Origin: Nocardioides sp. QY071
GTDB lineage: Bacteria; Actinomycetota; Actinomycetes; Propionibacteriales; Nocardioidaceae
Direction of reading: 5' to 3'
DNA: 64,000 bases
NCBI RefSeq assembly: GCF_029961765.1
Contig: NZ_CP124681.1
Coordinates: forward strand, 2,542,001-2,606,000
Shown here: one piece after another, positions 7,688 through 15,530 of the stretch
How the letters are laid out: the number at the start of each line of letters is the position of its first letter
Position numbering within the stretch: position 1 is the stretch's first letter
Program-made: the position numbers and the translations under genes
Notes under the pieces: generated by a model
What the model was told of the DNA's origin: nothing
The model's database searches: none
The model's input: the letters and a program-made list of their open reading frames with translations, nothing else

Positions 7688-10327
7688 ATGACGACGGCCG
7701 AGGTGCTCCTGAGCGACGGTGGCCTGGCGCAGATCCGCCCGCTGGAGCGCCGCGACGGCCCGGGCCTGCATGCGCTGCACGAGAGTGCCTCCAGCGACGC
7801 GCTGCGGCTGAGGTTCTTCAGCGGTGGCCCTCGCGCGGCGCGGATGTACGTCGACCGGGTGCTCGGCTCCTCCGACACGATGGCCCTGGTCGCACTCGTG
7901 GGCGAGAGAGTCGTGGCCCTCGCCACCGCGGAACCCGTCGATGCCCTGACCTACGAGGTGGCCTTCCTCGTGGCCGACGACCTCGCCGGTCACGGCCTCG
8001 GCACCCTCCTCCTCGAGCACCTGGCCGCACGGGCCCGGGACCGGGGGATCCGGCGAGTCGTCGCCCTGGTGCTCTCGGAGAACCACCGGATGCTCGACGT
8101 GTTCGCCCGCGCGGGCTTCACGCTCGCCCGGACGAGCAGTCACGGCGAGTGCGAGCTGACCATGGACACCGCGGTCACCCCGGCGGTCCAGGAGGCCGCG
8201 GACCTGCGCGAGTTCGCGTCGGAGGCCCGGTCCCTGCGCCCGCTCCTGGCGCCGCGCTCGGTGGCCGTCTACGGCGCCCGCCGGGACGGCACCGGGATCG
8301 GCGCGGCGGTCCTGAGCGCCGTACGCCGGGACGGGTTCACCGGTGAGGTGGTGGCGATACACCCCCGCGCGGACGTGGTCGGCGACGTGCCGGCCCGTGG
8401 CGCCCTGTCGGAGGGGGCGCCGGTCGACCTGGCGATCATCGCGGTGCCGGTGGCCGGCGTCCTCGACGCGCTCGAGGACGCGATCGCCGGGGGAGCGCGC
8501 GGCGCCGTGGTGATCTCGTCCGGCTTCGGCGAGATGGGCGCGGACGGGACGCGGCTGCAGCAGGAGCTCGGTCGCACCGCTCGTCGCCACGGGCTCCGGC
8601 TCGTCGGTCCCAACTGCCTCGGCGTGCTCGACAATGCTCCCGACGTGCGGCTCAACGCCACCTTCGGCCTGCGGGCGCCCGGTCCCGGCGGCCTGGCCGT
8701 CGCCAGCCAGTCCGGTGGCGTCGGCATCGCCCTGATGGACCTGCTCGCCCACGACGGGGTCGGCGTTCGCACGTTCGTCTCGCTCGGCAACAAGGTCGAC
8801 GTGTCCGGCAACGACCTCCTCGCTGCCTGGTACGACGACCCCGAGGTGAGCTGTGCGGCGCTCTACCTCGAGTCCTTCGGGAACGCCCGCAAGTTCGCTC
8901 GCTTCGCCCGACGCTTCTCCCAGCGCAAGCCGCTGGTCGCCGTCGTCGGCGGCCGGTCCGCCGGCGGGCGGCGAGCCGGCAGCTCGCACACGGCCGCGGC
9001 CGCGAGTCCGGTGGTCGGTGTGACGGCCCTCCTCGCGCAGAGCGGGGTGATCGCGTGCCGCGACGCCGAGGAGCTGGCGGACACGGTGACCGTCCTGACC
9101 CGTGAGCCGCTCCCGGCCGGGACCCGGCTCGGCGTGCTGAGCAACGCGGGCGGACTGGGCGTCCTGGCGGCCGACGCGGCGCAGGACGCCGGTCTCGACG
9201 TCGCCGCGTTCTCCGCGTCGCTGCGGGCCGAGGTCGGTGCCCTCGTGTCGCAGACCACCGGCTCGGCGAACCCGGTGGACGCCGGTGCGGGCGCGGACGC
9301 CGGCCGGCTGGCCGCGATCGCCGACGTGGTCCTCGCCTCGGACGAGGTGGACGCCCTGCTCGTGGTCCTGGTCGCCACGGACACGAACGACGTCGCGGGT
9401 GCGCTGGATGCGCTGGCCGGCGTGCGGCACAGGTACCCCCACCATCCCGTGGTCGCGGTCGGGCTGGGCGTGGACGGGGACGGGCCCCACGCGGGAGTCA
9501 CGACATTGCGATCGAGCGCGGCCGCGCTGGCCGCGCTCGGGCGGGCGTCGGTGTACGCCGCATGGCGTCGCGACGTGCTCCCGCCCGGTCCGGCTCCGGA
9601 CCCGGCGCGGGCGCGGGCGGCCCGCGACGAGGCGATCGACCTGCTCGCTCGCAGCGGCGTCGACGGCTGGGTCGTGCCCGGCGATGCCGCAGGGCTGCTG
9701 CACCGCTACGGACTCGAGTCCGCCGGCGTCGTCGTGCTCGCCGCGGACGCACCGCAGGCGGCTGCGCAGATGGGCTTCCCGGTGGCGGTCAAGGTCGCGA
9801 GCGCCGACGTGGTCCACCGCACCGAGCGGCGGCTGGTCGCGACGGGCCTGATGTCCGCGGAGGAGGTGGCTCTGGCCGCCGACGACATCGAGCGCCGGAT
9901 GGGCCGGGCGTGCCCGGTGCTGGTGCAGCCGATGGTCAGCGGCGTCGAGATGGCGCTCGGCATGGTGCGCGACCCCGTCCTGGGCCCACTCGTGATGGTG
10001 GCGCCAGGCGGTGTCGGAACCGACCTCGCCGACGATCGCGCGTTCCTGCTCCCGCCGTTCGTGCCGGGGGAGATCCTGCGGGTGCTGCGCACCTTGCGCA
10101 CCTGGCCGATGCTCGACGGCTTCCGGGGCGCGGCGCGGGTGGACGTCGACTCGTTCGCGCGCGCGGCCTCAGGGCTCGGGCAGCTCGCGGTCGACGTACC
10201 CGAGATAGCCGAGCTGGACCTCAACCCGGTGATCGTCACCCCGGACGGGATCCACCTCGTCGACGTCAAGGTGCGCCTCGCCGCAGGAGAGTCGCTGGAC
10301 GAGCCGCGACAGCTCCGCCGGACCTGA
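7688..10327 (+). CDS. Pat-like protein acetyltransferase: N-terminal GNAT fused to NDP-forming acyl-CoA synthetase domains
   Basis: 879 residues. N-terminal GNAT acetyltransferase (about residues 1-160; acetyl-CoA loop LAGHGLGTLLLEHLA). Then the acetyl-CoA synthetase (ADP-forming) modules: CoA-binding domain with PRSVAVYGARRDGTGIG, a succinyl-CoA-ligase-like region with LVGPNCLGVLDN and ASQSGGVG, and a C-terminal ATP-grasp domain with FPVAVKVASADVVHRTE. The order GNAT-first is that of Streptomyces lividans PatA, a protein lysine acetyltransferase that controls acyl-CoA synthetases. The histidine phosphorylated in true ADP-forming synthetases appears retained (GSSHTAAAAS, His434), so catalytic acyl-CoA synthetase activity is not excluded. 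Last gene of the SHOCT-ppdK-CBS operon. A likely substrate is the AMP-forming synthetase at 40389-42146. Confidence 0.88.
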   Translation: MTTAEVLLSDGGLAQIRPLERRDGPGLHALHESASSDALRLRFFSGGPRAARMYVDRVLGSSDTMALVALVGERVVALATAEPVDALTYEVAFLVADDLAGHGLGTLLLEHLAARARDRGIRRVVALVLSENHRMLDVFARAGFTLARTSSHGECELTMDTAVTPAVQEAADLREFASEARSLRPLLAPRSVAVYGARRDGTGIGAAVLSAVRRDGFTGEVVAIHPRADVVGDVPARGALSEGAPVDLAIIAVPVAGVLDALEDAIAGGARGAVVISSGFGEMGADGTRLQQELGRTARRHGLRLVGPNCLGVLDNAPDVRLNATFGLRAPGPGGLAVASQSGGVGIALMDLLAHDGVGVRTFVSLGNKVDVSGNDLLAAWYDDPEVSCAALYLESFGNARKFARFARRFSQRKPLVAVVGGRSAGGRRAGSSHTAAAASPVVGVTALLAQSGVIACRDAEELADTVTVLTREPLPAGTRLGVLSNAGGLGVLAADAAQDAGLDVAAFSASLRAEVGALVSQTTGSANPVDAGAGADAGRLAAIADVVLASDEVDALLVVLVATDTNDVAGALDALAGVRHRYPHHPVVAVGLGVDGDGPHAGVTTLRSSAAALAALGRASVYAAWRRDVLPPGPAPDPARARAARDEAIDLLARSGVDGWVVPGDAAGLLHRYGLESAGVVVLAADAPQAAAQMGFPVAVKVASADVVHRTERRLVATGLMSAEEVALAADDIERRMGRACPVLVQPMVSGVEMALGMVRDPVLGPLVMVAPGGVGTDLADDRAFLLPPFVPGEILRVLRTLRTWPMLDGFRGAARVDVDSFARAASGLGQLAVDVPEIAELDLNPVIVTPDGIHLVDVKVRLAAGESLDEPRQLRRT

Positions 10328-10363
10328 CGGCATCACGGCCCTCGGGCCGGGGACCTAGGACCC
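10328..10363. promoter_or_regulatory. DevR-like box with weak upstream partner
   Basis: GGGACCTAGGACCC at 10350-10363 matches the box at 13 of 14 positions with degeneracy. A weak partner, CGGCATCACGGCCC, lies exactly 22 bp upstream (10328-10341). The strong box ends 73 bp before the start of the membrane protein at 10437. Confidence 0.55.
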
Positions 10364-10436
10364 TGTCGCGGCGCCGACGCCGCTCCTAGCGTCGGTGAGT
10401 GAGACCACCGCACCGCTGAGCAGGAAGGTCGTTGCG

Positions 10437-11423
10437 ATGCCGACCACACCGACGTTGTCCTCACCCCTCCACGACGGCGAGCCGCGCGGCGGGGAGGCCC
10501 GCCACGTCGGGGCCCGCTCGTCGCTGGTCCCCGAGGCCCTGGGCTACCTGGGCGGCGTGGTGGTCGTCGTGGGCGCGGCCCTGCTGGCCGACCAGTTCTG
10601 GAGCGACCTGGCCACCTCCTGGCGCCTGGTCGTCGTCGGCCTGGTCGCGGCGAGCCTGACCGCGGCGGGCGCTCTGGTGCCTCCTGCTGCCGGACCCGCC
10701 GGGGTTCGGCTCCGCGCGGTGCTCTGGGCCGCCTCGGTCGCCCTGACCGCGGTCTTCCTCGCCGTGCTGGCCCGCCAGGCGCTGGACCTCGCCGAGCGTC
10801 CGACCGCCGTGCTCACCGCAGCGGGCGCGGCGGCCTCCGCCGTCGTCCTGTGGCGCATCCGACCCACGATCCTCCAACAGGCCGCCGCTCTGGCGGCTCT
10901 GGCCGCCACGGCGGCGTCGGTCGTGTTCCTCGCCGACCCGGACAGCAGGGTAGGTGGTTTCGGTCCGTGGGCGGTCGGAGTGGTGTGGCTGTTGCTGGCC
11001 CGCGGCGGTCTGCTCCGTCCGCCCCGCACGGCGTTCTCGCTGGGCGCCGTAGCCGCGGTCGTGGGCGGGGTCTTCGCGGCGGAGACCGATGCAGGCACCG
11101 TGCTGGCCCTGGTCACCGCCGGCGCGCTGGTGCTGCTCGCGCTGCGTCTGAGGGACGTGCCGGTGCTCGGCGTGGGTGCGGCCGGAGTGCTTCTCGTGCT
11201 GCCGATGGCCGTCCAGGACTGGTTCGGTGGATCGCTCGCCGCTGCACTCGTGCTCATCGTCTCCGGCGTCGGGCTCATCGGTGCGGGCGTGTGGATCGCG
11301 AACACGGGTCGCGACGCGGGAGCCCGGCGCCGCAGGTACGACGAGGGCGACCCGCGCGTCGCGGTCGCCGTGTCCGTCGTGGTCCTCGTGGCCGTGGCCC
11401 TCGTCGTCGGAGCGACCCGATGA
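10437..11423 (+). CDS. Polytopic membrane protein (about ten helices), unknown function
   Basis: 328 residues with roughly ten closely spaced hydrophobic segments, similar in look to DUF2157/DUF2339-style multi-helix proteins, but I cannot place it with certainty. No catalytic motif is visible. A short charged loop near residue 295 (GRDAGARRRRYDEGDPR) separates the last helix. The ATG at 10437 has AGGAAG 9-10 bases upstream. The stop overlaps the ATG of the beta-CASP gene (ATGA), so the two are co-transcribed. Confidence 0.7.
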   Translation: MPTTPTLSSPLHDGEPRGGEARHVGARSSLVPEALGYLGGVVVVVGAALLADQFWSDLATSWRLVVVGLVAASLTAAGALVPPAAGPAGVRLRAVLWAASVALTAVFLAVLARQALDLAERPTAVLTAAGAAASAVVLWRIRPTILQQAAALAALAATAASVVFLADPDSRVGGFGPWAVGVVWLLLARGGLLRPPRTAFSLGAVAAVVGGVFAAETDAGTVLALVTAGALVLLALRLRDVPVLGVGAAGVLLVLPMAVQDWFGGSLAAALVLIVSGVGLIGAGVWIANTGRDAGARRRRYDEGDPRVAVAVSVVVLVAVALVVGATR

Positions 11424-12862
11424 GCGCGCCGACGACCGACCGGACCACGGCCACGCCGGGCGCCGGCGCGACCGTGGGGCCGGCCAGTCCGATCCTGACC
11501 TTCCTGGGAGCGGCCGGGACGGTCACGGGCAGCTGCTTCCTGCTCGAGCACGACACCAGCCGGGTGCTCGTCGATGCCGGCCTCTACCAGGGCCCGTCCG
11601 AGCTGCGGCGCAGGAACTGGGAGCCGCTGCCGATCGACCCGGCGACCGTGGACGCCGTGCTGCTCACCCACGCCCACCTGGACCACTGCGGCCAGCTGCC
11701 GCGGTTGGTGAAGGACGGCTTCGCCGGTCCGATCCACTGCAGCAAGGAGACGGCCGCGCTGGCCGCGATCGTGCTGAGGGACAGCGCCCATCTCCTCGAG
11801 GAGGAGGCGCGCTACGCGAACGAGTCGGGCTGGTCGAGGCACCGGCCGGCGCTGCCGCTGTACACCGCGGAGGACGTCGAGAGGACGCTGCTCCGGTTCG
11901 CGCCGCTGCCGTACGACGAGCACCACGCGGTGACGGCATCCGTCGGGGTCCGTCTCCACCCGGCCGGCCACATCCTCGGCTCGGCGACCCTCGAGGTGGA
12001 CATCGCCGGCGACGTCGTCGTCTTCAGCGGTGACCTCGGCCGCGACGGGCACCCACTGCTCGAGCCGCCTCCCGCTCCCGCGGCCGCCACTGCACTGGTG
12101 CTCGAGTCCACCTACGGCGACCGCGTCCACCCCACGGCGGAGCCCGGCGTCCTCGCCGGCGCGGTACGGCGCACCATCGGCCGCGGTGGCACGGTTCTCA
12201 TCCCCGCCTTCGCCGTCGACCGGACCGAGCTGGTGCTGCTCGAGCTCGAACGGCTCGAGAGCGCCGGGCTGATCCCGCGGGTGCCGGTGCACGTCGACAG
12301 CCCGATGGCGCTCGAGGCCCTGGGGGTGTACCTCCGGGCCCTGCACGAGGGCTCGGCACAGCTGAGGGCCGATCGGGCGGAGGCCCTGGAGAGGTTGCGC
12401 GCGCTCGACCTCCACGCCGTGCGGGATGCTGTCGAGTCGCGCCGCCTCAACGACCCGGACCAGCCGTGCATCATCGTCTCGGCATCCGGCATGGCCACCG
12501 GCGGGAGGGTCGTCCACCACCTCGCCCACCAGCTGCCCGACCCGCGCAACTGCGTGGTCCTCACGGGCTACCAGGCACCCGGCACCCGCGGACGTCAGCT
12601 GCAGGACGGAGCTCGGCACCTGAAGATCCACGGCCACTACGTCCCGGTGCGCGCCGAGGTCGTCGACGTACCGGACTTCTCGGTGCACGCCGACGCCGAC
12701 GACCTGGTGACCTGGGTGGCCTCAGCGGCTGCGCCCCCGACCACGGTGTACGTCGTGCACGGGGAGCCGCACTCGTCCGCGGCTCTCGCCGAGCGCATCG
12801 AGGACGAGCTGGGCATCTGCGCCGTCGTCCCCCTGCTCGGCGAGCGGGTGCGCGTCGACTGA
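11420..12862 (+). CDS. Metallo-beta-lactamase/beta-CASP RNA-processing nuclease family protein
   Basis: 480 residues. Metallo-beta-lactamase fold with the zinc motif THAHLDHCGQLP (His84, His86, Asp88, His89), later ligands in HPAGHILGSA and FSGDLGRDGHP, then a beta-CASP insertion (LVLESTYGDRVHP, HVDSPMALEAL, IIVSASGMATGGRVVHHL) and the C-terminal RMMBL motif region (VPDFSVHADADDL...VYVVHGEPHSS). This is the CPSF73/YSH1-like exonuclease arrangement. Family members cut or trim RNA in the cytoplasm. Usual length is 450-480, so it is complete. Co-transcribed with the preceding membrane protein. RNA turnover in dormancy is a plausible but untested role. Confidence 0.9.
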   Translation: MSAPTTDRTTATPGAGATVGPASPILTFLGAAGTVTGSCFLLEHDTSRVLVDAGLYQGPSELRRRNWEPLPIDPATVDAVLLTHAHLDHCGQLPRLVKDGFAGPIHCSKETAALAAIVLRDSAHLLEEEARYANESGWSRHRPALPLYTAEDVERTLLRFAPLPYDEHHAVTASVGVRLHPAGHILGSATLEVDIAGDVVVFSGDLGRDGHPLLEPPPAPAAATALVLESTYGDRVHPTAEPGVLAGAVRRTIGRGGTVLIPAFAVDRTELVLLELERLESAGLIPRVPVHVDSPMALEALGVYLRALHEGSAQLRADRAEALERLRALDLHAVRDAVESRRLNDPDQPCIIVSASGMATGGRVVHHLAHQLPDPRNCVVLTGYQAPGTRGRQLQDGARHLKIHGHYVPVRAEVVDVPDFSVHADADDLVTWVASAAAPPTTVYVVHGEPHSSAALAERIEDELGICAVVPLLGERVRVD

Positions 12863-12869
12863 GAGGGCT

Positions 12870-12975
12870 CGGCGAAAGGTCCGTCGTGGCGGGGACCTTG
12901 GACCGTTCCAGCGCACCGGCGCCCGGGACAGGCTGGTGGCAGCCGGGCATCGGGGCGCGGCGGGACCTTCGAACG
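12870..12975. promoter_or_regulatory. Cluster of three DevR-like boxes
   Basis: CGGCGAAAGGTCCG (12870-12883) and GGGACCTTGGACCG (12892-12905) start 22 bp apart; a third half-conserved copy, GGGACCTTCGAACG, is at 12962-12975, 38 bp before the surface-protein start. All lie in the 150-bp gap after the beta-CASP gene. Confidence 0.55.
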
Positions 12976-13012
12976 GCGTACCACGACGCCCTGACCCCGG
13001 AACGGAGCAATG

Positions 13013-13855
13013 ATGACTCCTTCACCCCTCACGACCTCCTCCACGCCCCGCATCCCCCTCCTGTTGGGGCTGTGCGGGCTCGTCTCCCTGTTGGCCGCGG
13101 CCGTCCTGCTGATGACGGGAGGCCCGGCCACATCCGACCCGGCCGGCGCGCCGGCAGCGAGTGCGGTCGGCAACCAGGGCTCGATCGACGTGGGTGACAC
13201 GCCCTACGCCGGGAACCCCCGCAACGACCCCAAGGTGAGCTGCTCGGTCACGGTCCGGTTCTTCGACTTCGCCGCCGGCACCGAGGTGACCAGCGTCGTG
13301 TTCGAGCGCCCCGGGTCCGGCACTCCGATCCTCACCGGCGCCGCCTTCACCCTCGGTGCACCGGCCGGTGGCAGCGACGGCCTGAACGCGGAGAGACGCT
13401 ACGACCTCGACCTGGCCGTGACCCAGGACGACGCCGGCAGGAGCATCCCGGTCAAGGTGACAGCGTTCGTCACCCACGACGACAAGGACGGGTGGAAGGA
13501 GAAGGTCTTCAAGTGCCTCCCGCCGGACCAGCCGACGGAGCCCACGACCGAGCCGACCGAGCCGACCACCGAGCCGACCGAGCCGACCACCGAGGTGACC
13601 ACCGTTCCGACCGACGCCGGCTCGTCCGACGTGGGCGGCGTGGCGACCACCCAGCCCTCCTCATCCGGTGACGGCGGCGAGGTGGCCGGTGTCCACGAGG
13701 GCAGCGCCGGCAACGACGTGCCGAAGGTCATCGACGCCGGGGCGACCGGCTGGACCACCCGCGACCTGTGGGGCTCGGGACTCGCCGGTGCGGGCATCGC
13801 GTTGGTGGCGGCAGCCCTCGTGATGTCGGCGACCGTCGGTCGTCGCGTGGGGTGA
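13013..13855 (+). CDS. Secreted, membrane-anchored surface protein with Pro-Thr-Glu repeats
   Basis: 280 residues. N-terminal signal/anchor helix (residues about 14-38, IPLLLGLCGLVSLLAAAVLL), then a mature domain of about 130 residues with two cysteines (VSCSVTV and FKCLPPDQ) that may form one disulfide, a PTEPT-type linker (residues 174-194), and a C-terminal membrane helix ending with a short basic tail (VGRRVG). Helix plus basic tail resembles a sortase sorting signal, but no LPXTG is present; VPKVIDAGATGWT just before the helix may be the non-standard site. The neighbouring gene, overlapping by GTGA, is a class F sortase. A second adjacent ATG at 13010 is possible; I chose 13013 for better spacing from GGAG. 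Confidence 0.75.
   Translation: MTPSPLTTSSTPRIPLLLGLCGLVSLLAAAVLLMTGGPATSDPAGAPAASAVGNQGSIDVGDTPYAGNPRNDPKVSCSVTVRFFDFAAGTEVTSVVFERPGSGTPILTGAAFTLGAPAGGSDGLNAERRYDLDLAVTQDDAGRSIPVKVTAFVTHDDKDGWKEKVFKCLPPDQPTEPTTEPTEPTTEPTEPTTEVTTVPTDAGSSDVGGVATTQPSSSGDGGEVAGVHEGSAGNDVPKVIDAGATGWTTRDLWGSGLAGAGIALVAAALVMSATVGRRVG
13532..13594 (+). repeat. Pro-Thr-Glu repeat inside the surface protein gene
   Basis: A 63-bp low-complexity stretch encoding alternating PTEPT/TEPTE units (residues 174-194 of the surface protein). Such extended linkers usually push a domain away from the membrane through the wall. Copy number may vary between strains. Confidence 0.85.
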
Positions 13856-14472
13856 GCGTGCCCCGAGCGCGCCGGACGGCGGCGGCGCTGGCCCTGGTGG
13901 GGCTGGTGCTGGCCGCCGCCGGCATGTCCGTGGCGCGCCCGTGGCGAGACGAGCCAGACACTGCGGTCCCGCCGCACAGGTCAGGCGCCCGACCCGCGGA
14001 GGCCTCGCCACCGCCTGCAGCGCCGGCCAGCCCGGTGCGGGGCCGTCCGATCCGGGTCGAGATCCCGGCCATCGACGTGTCCGCCCGGATCCAGCCGGTC
14101 GCGGTCGCCGGGGACGTGCTCACCCCGCCGGACGACGTACGCGTCGTCGGGTGGTGGGAGGGCGGCGCCGAACCCGGGGACCAACGCGGAGCGGTGCTGA
14201 TGACCGGGCACACCTACAGTCGTGGTGACGGTGTCTTCGACCGCCTGGCGCAGCTCGTCCCCGGTGACCGGGTGCGGGTGGTCACCGACCACGGCGTCGT
14301 TCGCTACCGGGTCGAGGCCGTCGCCGCATACCCGCGGGACCGGATCGCGGAGCTCGCCCCGCAGCTCTTCTCGGCGACGGGCGGACCGCGGCTCGTGCTC
14401 ACCACCTGCAGCGGCTACGACGGGGAGCACTACCGGACGACGACCGTCGTCCGTGCGGCTCCCGCCGGGTAG
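13852..14472 (+). CDS. Class F sortase
   Basis: 206 residues. N-terminal signal-anchor helix (residues about 10-28), a Pro-rich linker, and a sortase barrel. The catalytic triad is visible: His120 in VLMTGHTYS, Cys186 in VLTTCSGYDG and a downstream Arg in HYRTTTVVRA. Lack of extra domains and the short C-terminus fit class F, the actinobacterial single-copy type. It cleaves a C-terminal sorting signal and links the protein to the cell wall on the outer membrane face. The GTG start overlaps the stop of the Pro-Thr-Glu surface protein, which is its likely substrate. Confidence 0.88.
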   Translation: MSVPRARRTAAALALVGLVLAAAGMSVARPWRDEPDTAVPPHRSGARPAEASPPPAAPASPVRGRPIRVEIPAIDVSARIQPVAVAGDVLTPPDDVRVVGWWEGGAEPGDQRGAVLMTGHTYSRGDGVFDRLAQLVPGDRVRVVTDHGVVRYRVEAVAAYPRDRIAELAPQLFSATGGPRLVLTTCSGYDGEHYRTTTVVRAAPAG

Positions 14473-14498
14473 GTCGGGCGTGGACGCGGACGGCCCGG

Positions 14499-14741
14499 TC
14501 AGGACGCGATGACGAGCCGGGGTGCGCGGCGGCGGGTCAGGCTCTCGGCGAGCCGGTGCCGGACGAGCTCCTCGCACAGCGCCATCCGCCGGCCCTCGTC
14601 CGGGTGGTAGGCCTGCAGCAGCTGCTCGGCCCGCAGGACCGCGGCCAGCACCTGGCCGGCCGGGACCGCACCGGCGTACTCGAGGATCAACCGGTCAGCG
14701 AGGTGCTGGCGGGCCTGGCGGCGCGCTCGTGGGTCCGACAT
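14499..14741 (-). CDS. Small helical protein, three-helix-bundle-like
   Basis: 80 residues, all helical by composition, with the core RLILEYAGAVPAGQVLAAVL followed by RAEQLLQAYHPDEGRR. This resembles the short 'three-helix bundle dimerisation' modules found alone or before ArsC-type domains in actinobacteria, but the match is from memory and modest. I use the ATG at 14741 because AAGGAG lies 6 bases upstream of it, whereas the ATG six bases earlier abuts the Shine-Dalgarno sequence. A near-perfect DevR-like box (14796-14809) lies 55 bp upstream. Confidence 0.65.
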   Translation of the reverse strand: MSDPRARRQARQHLADRLILEYAGAVPAGQVLAAVLRAEQLLQAYHPDEGRRMALCEELVRHRLAESLTRRRAPRLVIAS

Positions 14742-14795
14742 GGGCATCTCCTTGTACTCGACGACCAGCCTGCACCGTGTCGCGGGTCCGGGGCA

Positions 14796-14809
14796 GGGCC
14801 GAAGGTCCC
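14796..14809. promoter_or_regulatory. DevR-like box
   Basis: GGGCCGAAGGTCCC, in the gap between the USP stop (14817) and the small protein start (14741). It is the reverse complement of GGGACCTTCGGCCC, the commonest form in this window. Confidence 0.6.
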
Positions 14810-14816
14810 GAGTCCG

Positions 14817-15530
14817 TCAGGGCCCCAACGTCGCGGGACCGGGGCGGGGAACGACGGCCACGGGACACGATCCGCGTGCGAGGAGGCTGCGCGCGACCGA
14901 GCCGAGCACGAGGTCGGTGAGCAACCCGTGCCTCGTCTCGCCGACCACGACCAGTGCGGCGTCGTGGGCCAGGTCGCCGAGGACGTCCTCGGGCAGGCCG
15001 CGCTCGAGGCGGACCCCGACCGCGACCTCGGGATAGCCCGGACGCAGGCCGGCCAGTGTCTCGGCGACGAGCAGGCGCTCCTCGGCGAGGTCGGAGTGGG
15101 GAGGCGACACGAGCGCACGCCCCGACATGCGCTCGGCCTCCTGGTAGCAGTGGACGACGATCAGAGGCTCGCCCAGCAACGAGGCGGTGTGGAAGGCGAA
15201 CTCGACGGTGCCGAGCGAACCCGGGACGCCGCCGATCCCGACGACCACACCGTGGCCGTGCCCCACGTCGTCGGGCACGACGACCACCGGGCACCGGCTC
15301 CTTCGGACGAGAGCGGAGTCCGAGCCGCGCTGTCCGGCGCCGACGACCACGAGGTGGGCGCGCTCGGACAGGCTGCCCAGCACTCGGGCCGGGTGTGGTG
15401 CACGTGTCACGACGAGCGGGCGTCGTTCCTTGGTCGCCACGGTGTTCGCCCAGGCCCGGGCCGCGCAGCCCGAGCGACGCTCGTCGATGCCGACCACGAC
15501 CGCGCCGTGCGGCACCGTCGCCGGTCTCAC
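14817..15530 (-). CDS. Universal stress protein with shortened first domain
   Basis: 237 residues. The second UspA domain (from VVVGIGGVPGSLGTVEFAFH) is complete and keeps the nucleotide loop VVGETRHGLLTDLVLGSVARSL, matching G-2x-G-9x-G-S/T. The first domain (HGAVVVGIDERRSGCAARAW) is only about 85 residues long. It has lost much of its middle although it retains a late loop (VVGAGQRGSDSALVRRS). The GTG start overlaps the TGA of the PEP synthase fusion gene, so it is translated from that operon. Function is inferred from the family only. Confidence 0.83.
   Translation of the reverse strand: MRPATVPHGAVVVGIDERRSGCAARAWANTVATKERRPLVVTRAPHPARVLGSLSERAHLVVVGAGQRGSDSALVRRSRCPVVVVPDDVGHGHGVVVGIGGVPGSLGTVEFAFHTASLLGEPLIVVHCYQEAERMSGRALVSPPHSDLAEERLLVAETLAGLRPGYPEVAVGVRLERGLPEDVLGDLAHDAALVVVGETRHGLLTDLVLGSVARSLLARGSCPVAVVPRPGPATLGP

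Noticed and set aside
7223..9817. Long minus-strand open frame opposite the CBS-BON and Pat-like genes
   Set aside because: Shadow frame rich in Arg/His/Gly; the plus-strand proteins have clear motifs throughout.
13532..13594. Short repeats considered as a CRISPR array
   Set aside because: The units are contiguous in-frame PTE codons without spacers; they encode a protein stalk.
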